NCBI GenBank assembly: GCA_015065545.1
Contig: SVQA01000004.1
Span: forward strand, 62,001 to 126,000
Length of the DNA stretch: 64,000 nt
Reading direction: 5' to 3'
From: Oscillospiraceae bacterium
Lineage (GTDB): Bacteria > Bacillota > Clostridia > Oscillospirales > Acutalibacteraceae
Each line of letters opens with the position of its first letter. Within the stretch, counting starts at the first letter, position 1. The translations under genes and the position numbers were made by a program. Positions 16,713 to 25,844 of this stretch are shown piece by piece. Below the pieces are notes generated by a model. The model was not told where the DNA came from. It ran no database searches and worked only from the letters and a program-made list of their open reading frames with translations.

Positions 16713-17501
16713 TTGGCTAAATTTGTTACTCTTTTCAGTTCAAGTAAAGGAAACAGTTATTACATAGGCAGTTCCGGTCAGGCAATACTCATTGATGCAG
16801 GCAGAAGCTGTAAGCAGATTGAGCAGGCTATGATGTCCTGCGGTCTTGATATGCGAAGTGTGAAAGCGATTTTTGTTACTCATGAGCATACTGACCATTG
16901 CAGTGGTCTTCGTGTGCTTGCCTCAAGATACGGAACAAACGTGTATGCAAGCGAGGGTACTCTTGAGGGGCTTGTGCAGAATAATATGCTTTGCGACAGG
17001 TTTTCTGCAGATGTGATTACGTCTAAAATTTCTATTGGCGATATGCTTATAGAGAGAATAGATACTCCCCACGATTCAAGAGAAAGCTGTGCATACAGGG
17101 TAACTACCGCCGATGGCAAAAAGGCTATGGTGGCAACGGATATGGGTATTATGTTACCAAGTGTAAGAAAAGCGATTTCCGAATGCACACTTGCAGTGGT
17201 GGAGTCCAATCACGATGTTAATATGCTTATGTCGGGACCTTATCCCTATCCTCTTAAAAGACGCATCCTCTCGGACAGAGGTCACCTTTCCAACGTGGCT
17301 TGTGCAGAGGAGCTTCCCGAGCTTGTAAGGGCGGGTGTGCGTCATCTTGTGCTTGGCCATTTGAGTCAGGATAACAACACTCCCGAGGTGGCATTCGAGA
17401 CCTCCCTCTGCTCTTTAAAGCAATCGGGTATGAAGCAGGACGAGGATTTTACTCTTACAGTGGCTCCTGTAGAAACAAATGGAAAATCCATACTTTTTTA
17501 A
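16713..17501 (+). CDS. Metallo-beta-lactamase-fold hydrolase, WalJ/YycJ-like
   Basis: 262 aa with a TTG start (GAGAGGATA ahead). The N-terminus FVTLFSSSKGNSYYIGSSGQ and the metal motif THEHTDHCSGL (HxHxDH) identify the YycJ/WalJ subgroup of MBL-fold proteins. Further ligands lie in VESNHDVNML and LGHLSQDN. In Bacillus the homologue sits in the walRK operon and affects cell-wall and DNA-repair phenotypes; a nuclease activity is suspected. Here it is followed 9 bp later by rlmH, the same order (yycJ ... rlmH) as in many Firmicutes, but without walRK. Confidence 0.9.
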   Translation: MAKFVTLFSSSKGNSYYIGSSGQAILIDAGRSCKQIEQAMMSCGLDMRSVKAIFVTHEHTDHCSGLRVLASRYGTNVYASEGTLEGLVQNNMLCDRFSADVITSKISIGDMLIERIDTPHDSRESCAYRVTTADGKKAMVATDMGIMLPSVRKAISECTLAVVESNHDVNMLMSGPYPYPLKRRILSDRGHLSNVACAEELPELVRAGVRHLVLGHLSQDNNTPEVAFETSLCSLKQSGMKQDEDFTLTVAPVETNGKSILF

Positions 17502-17510
17502 GAGGTATAT

Positions 17511-17993
17511 ATGCAGACAGTAAATATAATTTGCATCGGAAAATTAAAGGAAAAGTATCTTTGCGATGCTATCAAAGAATACAGCACCCGACTTACTCCT
17601 TTTTGCAAATTCAGCATTACAGAGCTTGATGAGTACAGACTTCCCGACAAACCAAGCGATGCACAGATAAAGAATTGTCTGGAGGAAGAGGGTAAGAGAA
17701 TACTTCAGAAAATTCAGAAAAACTCTTTTGTTGTTCCTATGTGTATTGAAGGTAAGCTCCTTTCTTCCGAGGAGCTGAGCAGTACCATTGAGGATGCGGG
17801 AGTATCGGGAAAGAGCACGGTGGATTTTATTATCGGCGGGTCTTTCGGACTTTCTGACGAAGTGAAAAGAAGAGGTGACTTTAAGCTCTCTATGGGCAGA
17901 ATGACCTTTCCTCATCAGCTTGCAAGGGTTATGCTTTGCGAGCAGATTTACAGAAGCTTTCAGATTATGACGGGTGGTAAATACCATAAATAA
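17511..17993 (+). CDS. rlmH: 23S rRNA pseudouridine-1915 N3-methyltransferase RlmH
   Basis: 160 aa SPOUT-class methyltransferase that modifies pseudouridine 1915 in helix 69 of 23S rRNA. The C-terminal knot is clear: FIIGGSFGLSDEV, LSMGRMTFPHQLARVMLCEQ, then IYRSFQIMTGGKYHK, the diagnostic ending of the family. Length is standard. It lies directly after the walJ-like gene in the same operon. Confidence 0.97.
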   Translation: MQTVNIICIGKLKEKYLCDAIKEYSTRLTPFCKFSITELDEYRLPDKPSDAQIKNCLEEEGKRILQKIQKNSFVVPMCIEGKLLSSEELSSTIEDAGVSGKSTVDFIIGGSFGLSDEVKRRGDFKLSMGRMTFPHQLARVMLCEQIYRSFQIMTGGKYHK

Positions 17994-18027
17994 ATGATTT
18001 GCAAATTTAAAAGCAGGAGGTGTTTTT

Positions 18028-19773
18028 GTGGCACTTGACGGAATTTTTTTAGGGCATATAGGAAAAGAAATTGAAGACATAGGAATGGGTGCAAAGGTTA
18101 ATCAGGTGCATCAGCCTTCAAGGGATGAGCTTATCCTTTCAATGCATACCCACACGGGCAACAAAAAGCTCCTCATATGTGCCAGAGCGGATTCTCCCAG
18201 AGTGAGCTTTACAACCCACAGTGCAGAAAATCCTCAGGTAGCACCCATGTTTTGTATGCTTATGCGAAAACACCTTTGTTCAGCAAGACTTTGTGCTGTG
18301 CGTCAGGTGGAAGAGGAGCGAATTCTTTTTCTGGAATTTGATGGTGCAAATACCTTGGGCGACAGAACAAAAATCACTCTTGTTATCGAGATTATGGGCA
18401 AGCATAGTAACTGTATTCTCCTTGACGAAGAAGGCATAATTGTGGATGCTTTAAAGCGAATTGATATGACTCTTTCTTCAAAAAGGCTTGTGTTGCCTGC
18501 TTTGAAGTACGAGCTTCCTCCTTCTCAGGGCAAGATGAGCTTATCCCGTTTTTCTGCAGAGGAAATTGCAAATCGCATATTTGAAAACACCGACTCAACT
18601 CTTGATAAAGCAATGCTTAGTACTGTAATGGGTGTATCTCCTGTTGTATGCAGGGAAGTAGCTTTTAAAGCTGTGGGTAGCAGTGATAAACGAGTTTGTG
18701 ATTTAAGCACTCAGGATAAACTCCTTTATATGTGCGAGGTTTCAAAACTTATCGAAGCGTTGAAAAGTCACAGCGGCAGACCCTATATGCTCAAAGACAC
18801 CACAGGCAAGCCCTTTGATTTGTCTTTTATGAATGTGGAGCAATATGGTGAGCAGGCAAAGTGTAAGGAATGTGAGAGTTTCTCGCAGCTTCTTGACGAG
18901 TACTACTATCAACGTGACAGCATAGAGCGAATGCGTATGCGTTCAAGAGATCTCTCAAGGTTTGTGCAGAATAATATTGCAAGGCTCTCAAGAAAACTGA
19001 ATGCCCAGATGGCAGAACTTGAAAAAAGCAAAGACAGAGAACAACTGCGTATAAACGCAGATTTATTGCAGGCAAATCTCTATAGAATAGAGAAGGGTAC
19101 AGAGAAGATACAGGTAGAGAATTTCTATGACGAGAATATGTCTTTAATAGAAATTAAGCTTGACCCTGCAAAGTCTCCTGCCCAGAATGCACAGCGATAC
19201 TATAAAGAATACGCAAAGGCAAAAACAGCCGACAAAATGCTTCGGATACAGATTGAAAAGGGTCAGCAGGAGCTTGAGTATTTGGAAACTGTTGCAGATG
19301 AGATAGACCGAGCAGAGAGTGAAAAGGATCTTTCCCAGATTCGTTTGGAGCTTATGTCGGAGGGATATATAAAGCAGGCAAAGGGTAAGCAGAAGCCACT
19401 TGCTGGGATGCCTCCAATGGAGTTTTTTGTATCTGACGGATTTAAAATTCTTGTGGGTAGAAACAACAGACAAAATGATATGCTCACACTAAAAACAGCA
19501 AGAAAGACCGACTTGTGGTTTCATACCAAAGATATTCCCGGTTCTCATACAATACTGCTTACAGAGGGCAGGGAAGCTACAGAAGATGCAATTATGGATA
19601 CAGCAAGAATTGCCGCATGGTATTCAAAAGCCAGAGAAAGCTCTCAGGTGCCTGTGGACTATACCCTTGTGCGTTTTGTTTCAAAGCCCCAAGGCTCGCC
19701 TCCCGGCAGAGTGATCTACACCGACCAGCACACAGTTTACGTCACTCCCAAGGAGCCGAAAACAGAAGAATAA
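18028..19773 (+). CDS. rqcH: Rqc2/NFACT-family ribosome quality control protein
   Basis: 581 aa with a GTG start after AGCAGGAGG. The domain order is that of bacterial RqcH. NFACT-N begins at the start (ALDGIFLGHIGKEIEDI), then a helix-hairpin-helix region, then a long coiled coil at about 285-425. The C-terminal NFACT-R domain contains KTDLWFHTKDIPGSHTILL. RqcH binds stalled 50S subunits and adds C-terminal Ala tails to nascent chains. Older annotations call it fibronectin-binding protein. Cellular location is cytoplasmic. A terminator follows at 19792. Confidence 0.93.
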   Translation: MALDGIFLGHIGKEIEDIGMGAKVNQVHQPSRDELILSMHTHTGNKKLLICARADSPRVSFTTHSAENPQVAPMFCMLMRKHLCSARLCAVRQVEEERILFLEFDGANTLGDRTKITLVIEIMGKHSNCILLDEEGIIVDALKRIDMTLSSKRLVLPALKYELPPSQGKMSLSRFSAEEIANRIFENTDSTLDKAMLSTVMGVSPVVCREVAFKAVGSSDKRVCDLSTQDKLLYMCEVSKLIEALKSHSGRPYMLKDTTGKPFDLSFMNVEQYGEQAKCKECESFSQLLDEYYYQRDSIERMRMRSRDLSRFVQNNIARLSRKLNAQMAELEKSKDREQLRINADLLQANLYRIEKGTEKIQVENFYDENMSLIEIKLDPAKSPAQNAQRYYKEYAKAKTADKMLRIQIEKGQQELEYLETVADEIDRAESEKDLSQIRLELMSEGYIKQAKGKQKPLAGMPPMEFFVSDGFKILVGRNNRQNDMLTLKTARKTDLWFHTKDIPGSHTILLTEGREATEDAIMDTARIAAWYSKARESSQVPVDYTLVRFVSKPQGSPPGRVIYTDQHTVYVTPKEPKTEE

Positions 19774-19791
19774 AACCTAATCAAGTGTTTT

Positions 19792-19820
19792 AAACCGCCT
19801 TTGTTTTGAGGCGGTTTTTC
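19792..19820 (+). terminator. Terminator of rqcH
   Basis: AAACCGCCT / AGGCGGTTT 9-bp stem followed by TTCTTG. Confidence 0.8.
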
Positions 19821-19842
19821 TTGCTTGTTAATGAAAAGTTTA

Positions 19843-19872
19843 TTGAAAAGATTGTATGATTCGTGCTATAAT
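19843..19872 (+). promoter_or_regulatory. Probable promoter of the ABC exporter operon
   Basis: TTGAAA (19843-19848), an 18-nt spacer and TATAAT (19867-19872), 37 bp before the ATG of the ATPase gene. Confidence 0.6.
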
Positions 19873-19909
19873 AATATGAAATGTTATGTCGTAAAAAGCA
19901 GGTGCTTAT

Positions 19910-20611
19910 ATGAGTCTGGTAGAATTTAAAAACGTAAAAAAGCATTATACAATGGGCGAGGTTACCATTAAAGCGGTAGACGGAGTTTCCTTTACCATTG
20001 AAAAGGGAAGCTTTACCGTTGTGGTTGGTTCTTCCGGTGCCGGCAAAACCACGGTACTCAATATTTTAGGCGGTATGGATTCTTGTACTGAGGGAGAGGT
20101 TATAGTTGACGGCAGAGATATAAGCAAATTGTCTTCAAGAGAGCTTGTAATGTTTCGTCGCAATGAAATCGGCTTTGTTTTTCAGTTTTATAATTTAATT
20201 CAGAATCTGACTGCTACAGAGAATGTGGAGCTTGCGACTCAGATTTGCAAAGACCCTATGGATGCTCTGGAGGCTCTTGAAAGCGTGGGACTCTCCGAGA
20301 GAGCGGATAATTTTCCATCCCAGCTTTCAGGCGGCGAGCAGCAGAGAGTTTCTATAGCCAGAGCCCTTGCAAAACGTCCGAAGCTTCTGCTTTGTGACGA
20401 GCCCACAGGTGCTCTTGATTATAATACGGGAAGAAATATTCTGAAGCTTTTGCAGAAGAAATCCCACGAAGACGGTATTACCGTTGTACTTATAACTCAC
20501 AATACCGCCATCACACCTATGGCAGACAGAGTTATCAAAATGGGAAGCGGTAAGATTGTAAGCGATACAATAAACGAGAATCCCAAGAGTGTTGACGAGA
20601 TAGAGTGGTAA
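19910..20611 (+). CDS. ABC transporter ATP-binding protein, MacB/LolD type
   Basis: 233 aa. It contains Walker [13 protein letters not shown], the Q-loop VFQFYNLIQ, the ABC signature [15 protein letters not shown], Walker [14 protein letters not shown] and the H-loop VVLITHN. The MacB/LolD subgroup powers mechanotransmission rather than classical transport. It couples to FtsX-like permeases such as the one encoded 40 bp downstream. Together they probably work on extracytoplasmic substrates or envelope enzymes. The cargo or partner is unknown. Confidence 0.94.
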   Translation: MSLVEFKNVKKHYTMGEVTIKAVDGVSFTIEKGSFTVVVGSSGAGKTTVLNILGGMDSCTEGEVIVDGRDISKLSSRELVMFRRNEIGFVFQFYNLIQNLTATENVELATQICKDPMDALEALESVGLSERADNFPSQLSGGEQQRVSIARALAKRPKLLLCDEPTGALDYNTGRNILKLLQKKSHEDGITVVLITHNTAITPMADRVIKMGSGKIVSDTINENPKSVDEIEW

Positions 20612-20651
20612 ACACTTAAGATTTGGATTTAAAGTAAGGAGGTGACTGCCT

Positions 20652-23600
20652 GTGTCAAATATTATTTGGAAAAATTCAATGCGAGATGTATCCCGCACAA
20701 AAGCAAGATTTATTTCCATTATGCTTATAATTATGCTGGGTGTGGGATTTCTTGTGGGTATCAATTCCACTGCTCCCTCTATGTTTGCGGTAGCAGAGGA
20801 TTATTATGCGAAAAAGAACCTGATGGATTTTCGTCTTTTGTCCTCTTTTGGCTTTACTGATGAGGATGTGGATTCAATTGCTGATGTTGAAGGGGTTAAA
20901 GATGTTATGCCCTCATACTTTGCCGATGTGCTTTTAAAGGGCGATACAGGCAGTGTAGTCCGCCTTTACAGCATACCCGAAAAGTACGGGGAGTTTGATG
21001 CAATCAATAATCTGACATTAAGAAAGGGCAGAATGCCCGAAAAAGCTGACGAAATTCTGGTTGGTGAGAGCAGATTCGGTGAGGATGCCATAGGTACAAA
21101 AATCGCTTTCTCATCACCTTATGAAGATAAAGTTTTGTCGGATACTCTTATATTCAGTGAGTACACGGTTGTTGGCATTGTTGACTCACCCCTTTATATT
21201 TCTTTTGAGCGAGGCTCAACCAATGTAGGCTCGGGCAAGATTTCTGACTATATGTTTGTGAGTGCAGAGAGCTTTGCTCTCACAAGATACACCGAGCTTT
21301 ATGTAACGGTTACAGAGCTTCGCAGTATTGAGCCCTACTCTGCAGAGTATGAGAAACTTCGGGATGAATTTGAGCCTAAACTTCAGAAAGCCGGAGACCT
21401 GCGTGTAGAAGCTTTTATCGAAGAGAATATAACTTCCGCTCAGGCAAGCATCGACGAAGCACAAGCTTTGCTTCGAAACGAAAAAGAAAATGCAACCAAA
21501 GAGTTGAATAATGCTCAGGCAAGCATCGACGAAGCGGAGGAAACCTTCAAAGAAGAAATGACGACTGCTGAAGCAAGCCTTGCCGATGCAAAAGAAAAAA
21601 TAGAGAGCGGCGAAACAGAGTTTTCAGAAAAAAGAGCAGAGCTTGAAAGAGAAACCACCGCCGCCCAAGGTGAAATTGACAGTGCAAGAGAAGATCTTAA
21701 AAAGGGAAAAGAGGCACTTATAAACGGAAAAGCTCTCTTTAAAGAGGAACTCTATAAATCAGTAAGTGCTTTTGGGCTTACAAGGGAACAGTTTGATTCC
21801 TTTTATGGCGGCAAGGATATGCTCACCGAGGAGGATGTGCAGGAGCTTGTGTCTTTAGTTCAAATGTACAAGCCTATGCTTTCTGCTCAAAAGGATTCCT
21901 TGAGCGCTACCATAAAGCAGATGGAAGATGAATTTGCCGCTTCGGGTAAAGACCCCCTTAAGAGTGAAGAATACATAAAGACAAAAGAAAAGGAAGCAGA
22001 GCTCAGTGCTACTCTTCTTGCGGTTGAGACCTTCCTTGATACAGGCAAAGATGAGCTTCTTGAAAATATTGAAGCTATAAATTGCAATGAGCAGGAGCTT
22101 TTAAAAGCAGAGGAAGAGCTTTTGAAAGCACAAAGCACTCTTAACGAAGAAAAAAGCTTAGCAGAAATTCAGATTAAAGAAGCCGAAGCACAACTGAATA
22201 CAGCAAAGCAGGAGTATGAAAACGGTCTTTTGGAGCTTGAGCTTACAAAAGAAACTGTGAGAGCCGAGCTTTTTGACGCACAAACAAAGCTCGATGAGCA
22301 AAAGGAGCTTGCAGATGAAGAATTTGCAGAGGCCCAAAAGGAAATAGATAAGGCACAGAGCGACCTTGACAGTGTCCCTGAGCCTTCATGGTACTATTAC
22401 AGCAGAGTTCACAATCCCGGCTATGAATCCTACGACGATAATGTAGGACGACTTACCGCTGTTGGTAAGGTGTTCCCTGTATTCTTCCTGCTTGTAGCGG
22501 TGCTTGTGTGTGTTACAACAATGTCCCGACTTATTGAAGAGCAAAGGGGAGACATCGGAGCACTTACAACTCTGGGATATAAAAAATGGCAGATTATCGG
22601 AAAGTATGTAGGGTACTGCGTAAGTGCAACCGTTATCGGTGCGGCAGTTGGTATTGCCCTTGGTGTAATGGTGCTTCCGCCTGTACTGTTCAATGCTTAC
22701 CGTATGCTTTATTCCTCTTTGCCTGACCTTATAATAACCCTTGATATAAAGAGTGCGGTGATTGCAACCTTGATTGCAATTCTCTGCACATCGTCTGTTG
22801 CATTCCTTACCTGTAATACTTTGCTTCAAAAAGAGCCTGCAACTCTCCTTCGTCCCAAAGCACCCAAACCCGGCAAGAGAATACTTCTTGAAAGAGTTAA
22901 ATTTATCTGGAAGCGACTGGGCTTTTTCTCAAAGGTAACAGTGAGAAATATCTTCCGCTACAAAGCAAGATTTTTTATGACCGTTATCGGTGTGGCAGGG
23001 TGTACTGCACTTATCGTTGCGGCTATGGGCCTGCACAGAAGCATTAATGACGTTGTGACGCTTCAGTTTGGCGAGATATTTACAAATGATACCGTAATAG
23101 CTTTGGAAAAACCTGCAGTGCCAAACAGCGAGCTTGATGCTAAAATTACATCTGACGAAAGATTCTCTCAGGTTGCACTCTGCCGACAGAATCTGGCAGA
23201 GGTTATGACAGGATATGGATTCTTTAAGGATGATACCTATATCGTCGTTCCCGAAAGTATCGAGGATTATACCCAGATGGTAAATCTTCGTGAGCGTAAA
23301 TCGGGAGAAAAAATCAAATTTAGCTCAAAGGGTGTAATCCTCAGCGAAAAGCTTGCCAAGGAAATGAAGGTTTCTGTGGGCGATGAGGTAAGAATAACCG
23401 ACAAGGGTATTAAATGCTCCTTTGCGGTTGAGGGTATATGCGAAAATTATCTTTACGGATATGCCTTTATGACACCCGAGGTCTACAGAGAAAATTTTGG
23501 TATTGAGCCCGAGTATAATATGTATATGTGCAAAAACGCACAGGCTATGGAGTACAGCGAAGATGCCTTGGGAGAGGAATATCTCAAGGAGGACGGAGTG

Positions 23601-24059
23601 CTTGGAATTTCCTTTATAGGCTCCAGCATCAAATCCTTCGAGGATATGATAAGCTCTCTTAATTACGTTGTAATCGTAATGGTTGTTTGTGCGGCGGCAC
23701 TTGCCTTTGTAGTGCTTTATAATCTGACAAATATCAATATTGCGGAAAGAAAGCGAGAAATTTCTACTCTGAAAGTTCTGGGCTTTAAAAACAGCGAGAC
23801 CTCGGCATATATTTACCGAGAAAACATACTGCTTACACTCGTCGGAATTGCGGTAGGTCTTGTGCTGGGAGTTATGCTTTTAAGATTTGTTATAGTAACC
23901 GTTGAGATTGATATGGTTATGTTTGGCCGTAAGATGTATGCAGGTACATTTATAATAGCAACCGTACTTACTGCTCTGTTTGCGGCAATAGTCAATATTG
24001 TAATGCATTTCAGAATCAAGAAGATAGATATGGTAGAAAGTCTTAAATCTATAGAATAG
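20652..24059 (+). CDS. FtsX-like ABC permease with a long extracytoplasmic coiled coil
   Basis: 1135 aa; GTG start preceded by a full AAGGAGGTGA ribosome-binding site. Topology resembles a duplicated FtsX permease: helix 1 (about 19-37), a large external domain, three helices at about 605-740, helix at about 780-800, a second external domain, and three helices at about 1010-1125. Residues 256-573 of the first external domain are almost all Glu/Lys/Ala-rich heptads, a ~320-residue coiled coil. A 23-bp direct repeat encoding AQASIDEA recurs at 21438 and 21513, a trace of internal duplication. Such coils in FtsX-like proteins may hold or activate partner hydrolases. The gene is followed closely by gatC. 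Confidence 0.9.
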   Translation: MSNIIWKNSMRDVSRTKARFISIMLIIMLGVGFLVGINSTAPSMFAVAEDYYAKKNLMDFRLLSSFGFTDEDVDSIADVEGVKDVMPSYFADVLLKGDTGSVVRLYSIPEKYGEFDAINNLTLRKGRMPEKADEILVGESRFGEDAIGTKIAFSSPYEDKVLSDTLIFSEYTVVGIVDSPLYISFERGSTNVGSGKISDYMFVSAESFALTRYTELYVTVTELRSIEPYSAEYEKLRDEFEPKLQKAGDLRVEAFIEENITSAQASIDEAQALLRNEKENATKELNNAQASIDEAEETFKEEMTTAEASLADAKEKIESGETEFSEKRAELERETTAAQGEIDSAREDLKKGKEALINGKALFKEELYKSVSAFGLTREQFDSFYGGKDMLTEEDVQELVSLVQMYKPMLSAQKDSLSATIKQMEDEFAASGKDPLKSEEYIKTKEKEAELSATLLAVETFLDTGKDELLENIEAINCNEQELLKAEEELLKAQSTLNEEKSLAEIQIKEAEAQLNTAKQEYENGLLELELTKETVRAELFDAQTKLDEQKELADEEFAEAQKEIDKAQSDLDSVPEPSWYYYSRVHNPGYESYDDNVGRLTAVGKVFPVFFLLVAVLVCVTTMSRLIEEQRGDIGALTTLGYKKWQIIGKYVGYCVSATVIGAAVGIALGVMVLPPVLFNAYRMLYSSLPDLIITLDIKSAVIATLIAILCTSSVAFLTCNTLLQKEPATLLRPKAPKPGKRILLERVKFIWKRLGFFSKVTVRNIFRYKARFFMTVIGVAGCTALIVAAMGLHRSINDVVTLQFGEIFTNDTVIALEKPAVPNSELDAKITSDERFSQVALCRQNLAEVMTGYGFFKDDTYIVVPESIEDYTQMVNLRERKSGEKIKFSSKGVILSEKLAKEMKVSVGDEVRITDKGIKCSFAVEGICENYLYGYAFMTPEVYRENFGIEPEYNMYMCKNAQAMEYSEDALGEEYLKEDGVLGISFIGSSIKSFEDMISSLNYVVIVMVVCAAALAFVVLYNLTNINIAERKREISTLKVLGFKNSETSAYIYRENILLTLVGIAVGLVLGVMLLRFVIVTVEIDMVMFGRKMYAGTFIIATVLTALFAAIVNIVMHFRIKKIDMVESLKSIE

Positions 24060-24106
24060 TGTTTTCTCTCTTGCAGATACTACCCACAGTGACTTTGGAG
24101 GCTGTT

Positions 24107-24385
24107 ATGATAACAGAAAAAGATATTAAAGATACTCTGAAACTATCCTGTCTTGAAATAAGCAAAGAGGATATGCCAAGGCTTAAATCGGATATGGAGT
24201 ATATTTTAGACTTTGCTCAGATTGTCTGTGAATATGATTTTGACGAGGATTCTCAGAGTGAGGATGAAGCTTCTGTATGCCGACTCAGAGAAGACAAAAC
24301 AGAGCCCTCTTATCCTTCTCAGGAGATGCTTTCAAATGCTCCTTTACATAAAGACGGATATATAGTTTTGAGAAAGAGTGAGTAA
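24107..24385 (+). CDS. gatC: Asp/Glu-tRNA amidotransferase subunit C
   Basis: 92 aa from the ATG at 24107 with GGAGG ahead. GatC is the small belt-like subunit that holds GatA and GatB together in the GatCAB complex. The pattern ITEKDIKDTLKLSCLEISKED and the C-terminal part fit the family, though the sequence is divergent and would be a weak call alone. The following gatA and gatB settle it. Confidence 0.88.
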   Translation: MITEKDIKDTLKLSCLEISKEDMPRLKSDMEYILDFAQIVCEYDFDEDSQSEDEASVCRLREDKTEPSYPSQEMLSNAPLHKDGYIVLRKSE

Positions 24386-24386
24386 T

Positions 24387-25844
24387 ATGGGCTCTGTCAG
24401 GTATCTTCATAATTTGCTTATAAAAAGAGAAATATCCTCAAGAGAACTTACAGAAAAGTATCTTGAGGCAATAGAGCGGGACAACTCCTCTTTGAATGCT
24501 TTTGTCAATGTTACAAAGAATCAGGCTCTTTCTGCCGCAGATGAAGCTGATAAAAGATTTAAGAATAAGGAGGATACAGATATTCTTGAGGGAATTCCAA
24601 TGGCTCTCAAGGATAATATTTCCACGCGAGGAATTGACACTACCTGCTGTTCAAAAATGCTTCTGGGCTATAAGCCTGTTTACGATGCAACTGCTTGGTA
24701 CAGACTCAAAGAAAAGGGTGCGGTGCTTCTCGGCAAAACCAATATGGACGAATTTGCTATGGGAAGCTCTACGGAAAATTCCTGCTTTGGCAAAACCTCA
24801 AATCCCTTTGATTTGAACCGCTCTGCAGGCGGTTCTTCAGGCGGAAGTGCGGCGGCAGTGGCAGGCAATCTTGCAGTTTATGCTTTGGGCAGCGATACAG
24901 GCGGCTCTGTGCGTCAGCCTGCGTCTTTTTGCGGCATTGTGGGACTTAAGCCCACCTATTCTTCGGTATCAAGGCAGGGACTTATCGCCTTTGCATCAAG
25001 CCTTGACCAGATTGGTACAATGGGCAAAAGTGTAGAGGACGTAGCTTTAGTTTTTGATGCGGTTGCAGGACATGACCCCCTTGACAGCACCTCGGATTTT
25101 AGCTATAAGGCTGATACGTTTTCTTCCCTTAATAAATCCCTCAGAGGGAGAACTCTGGCTGTGGTTAAAGAGTTCTTTGAAGGGATTGAGCCTGCGGTAA
25201 AGGAGAGCTTAGAAAAGGCAATAAAAATCTTTGAGGAACTGGGCGTCAATATAAAATACTGCAGTATGCCCCAGATAGAGTATTCTCTGCCTGTGTATTA
25301 CATTCTTGCCTGTGCAGAGGCTTCTTCAAATCTTTCCCGCTATGATGGTGTGCGGTTCGGAAATAGGACAAAAGAACCTTTTACCGATATACAGGAAATG
25401 ATGTGCAAAAGCCGTAGCGAAGGTTTCGCCAGTGAGGTTAAAAGAAGAATTCTTGTGGGTAGTTTCGTGCTGTCTCGGGGCTATTATGATGCCTACTATA
25501 AAAAAGCACAGCTTCTTCGAAAGGAACTTGTCGATGCATTTGAGAAGGTGCTTACGGATTGTGATGCAATCCTTACTCCCACATCACCCACAACCGCCTT
25601 TAAAACAGGCAGGATAACAGAAGATCCGGTTGAGAATTACAGAGCAGATATTTGTACCGCTTGTGTAAATGTTGCAGGGCTTCCTGCAGTATCCGTTTGT
25701 TGCGGATACGATAAGAAGGGATTGCCTGTGGGTATGCAGATAATAGGAGACAAATTCTGCGAAGCTGCAATACTGAATTTTGCTCATATTTTTGAGAGCA
25801 ATACAGATTTTAATAAAACTACGGATTGGGGTGTAAGACTATGA
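24387..25844 (+). CDS. gatA: Asp/Glu-tRNA amidotransferase subunit A
   Basis: 485 aa from the ATG at 24387; a GTG three codons upstream overlapping gatC is an alternative start. GatA is the amidase that frees ammonia from glutamine. The Ser-cisSer-Lys triad of the amidase-signature family is visible: K75 (MALKDN), S150 (SAGGSSGGS) and S174 (GSDTGGSVRQP). With GatB and GatC it converts Glu-tRNA(Gln) or Asp-tRNA(Asn) to the amide form. Overlaps gatB by ATGA. Confidence 0.97.
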   Translation: MGSVRYLHNLLIKREISSRELTEKYLEAIERDNSSLNAFVNVTKNQALSAADEADKRFKNKEDTDILEGIPMALKDNISTRGIDTTCCSKMLLGYKPVYDATAWYRLKEKGAVLLGKTNMDEFAMGSSTENSCFGKTSNPFDLNRSAGGSSGGSAAAVAGNLAVYALGSDTGGSVRQPASFCGIVGLKPTYSSVSRQGLIAFASSLDQIGTMGKSVEDVALVFDAVAGHDPLDSTSDFSYKADTFSSLNKSLRGRTLAVVKEFFEGIEPAVKESLEKAIKIFEELGVNIKYCSMPQIEYSLPVYYILACAEASSNLSRYDGVRFGNRTKEPFTDIQEMMCKSRSEGFASEVKRRILVGSFVLSRGYYDAYYKKAQLLRKELVDAFEKVLTDCDAILTPTSPTTAFKTGRITEDPVENYRADICTACVNVAGLPAVSVCCGYDKKGLPVGMQIIGDKFCEAAILNFAHIFESNTDFNKTTDWGVRL

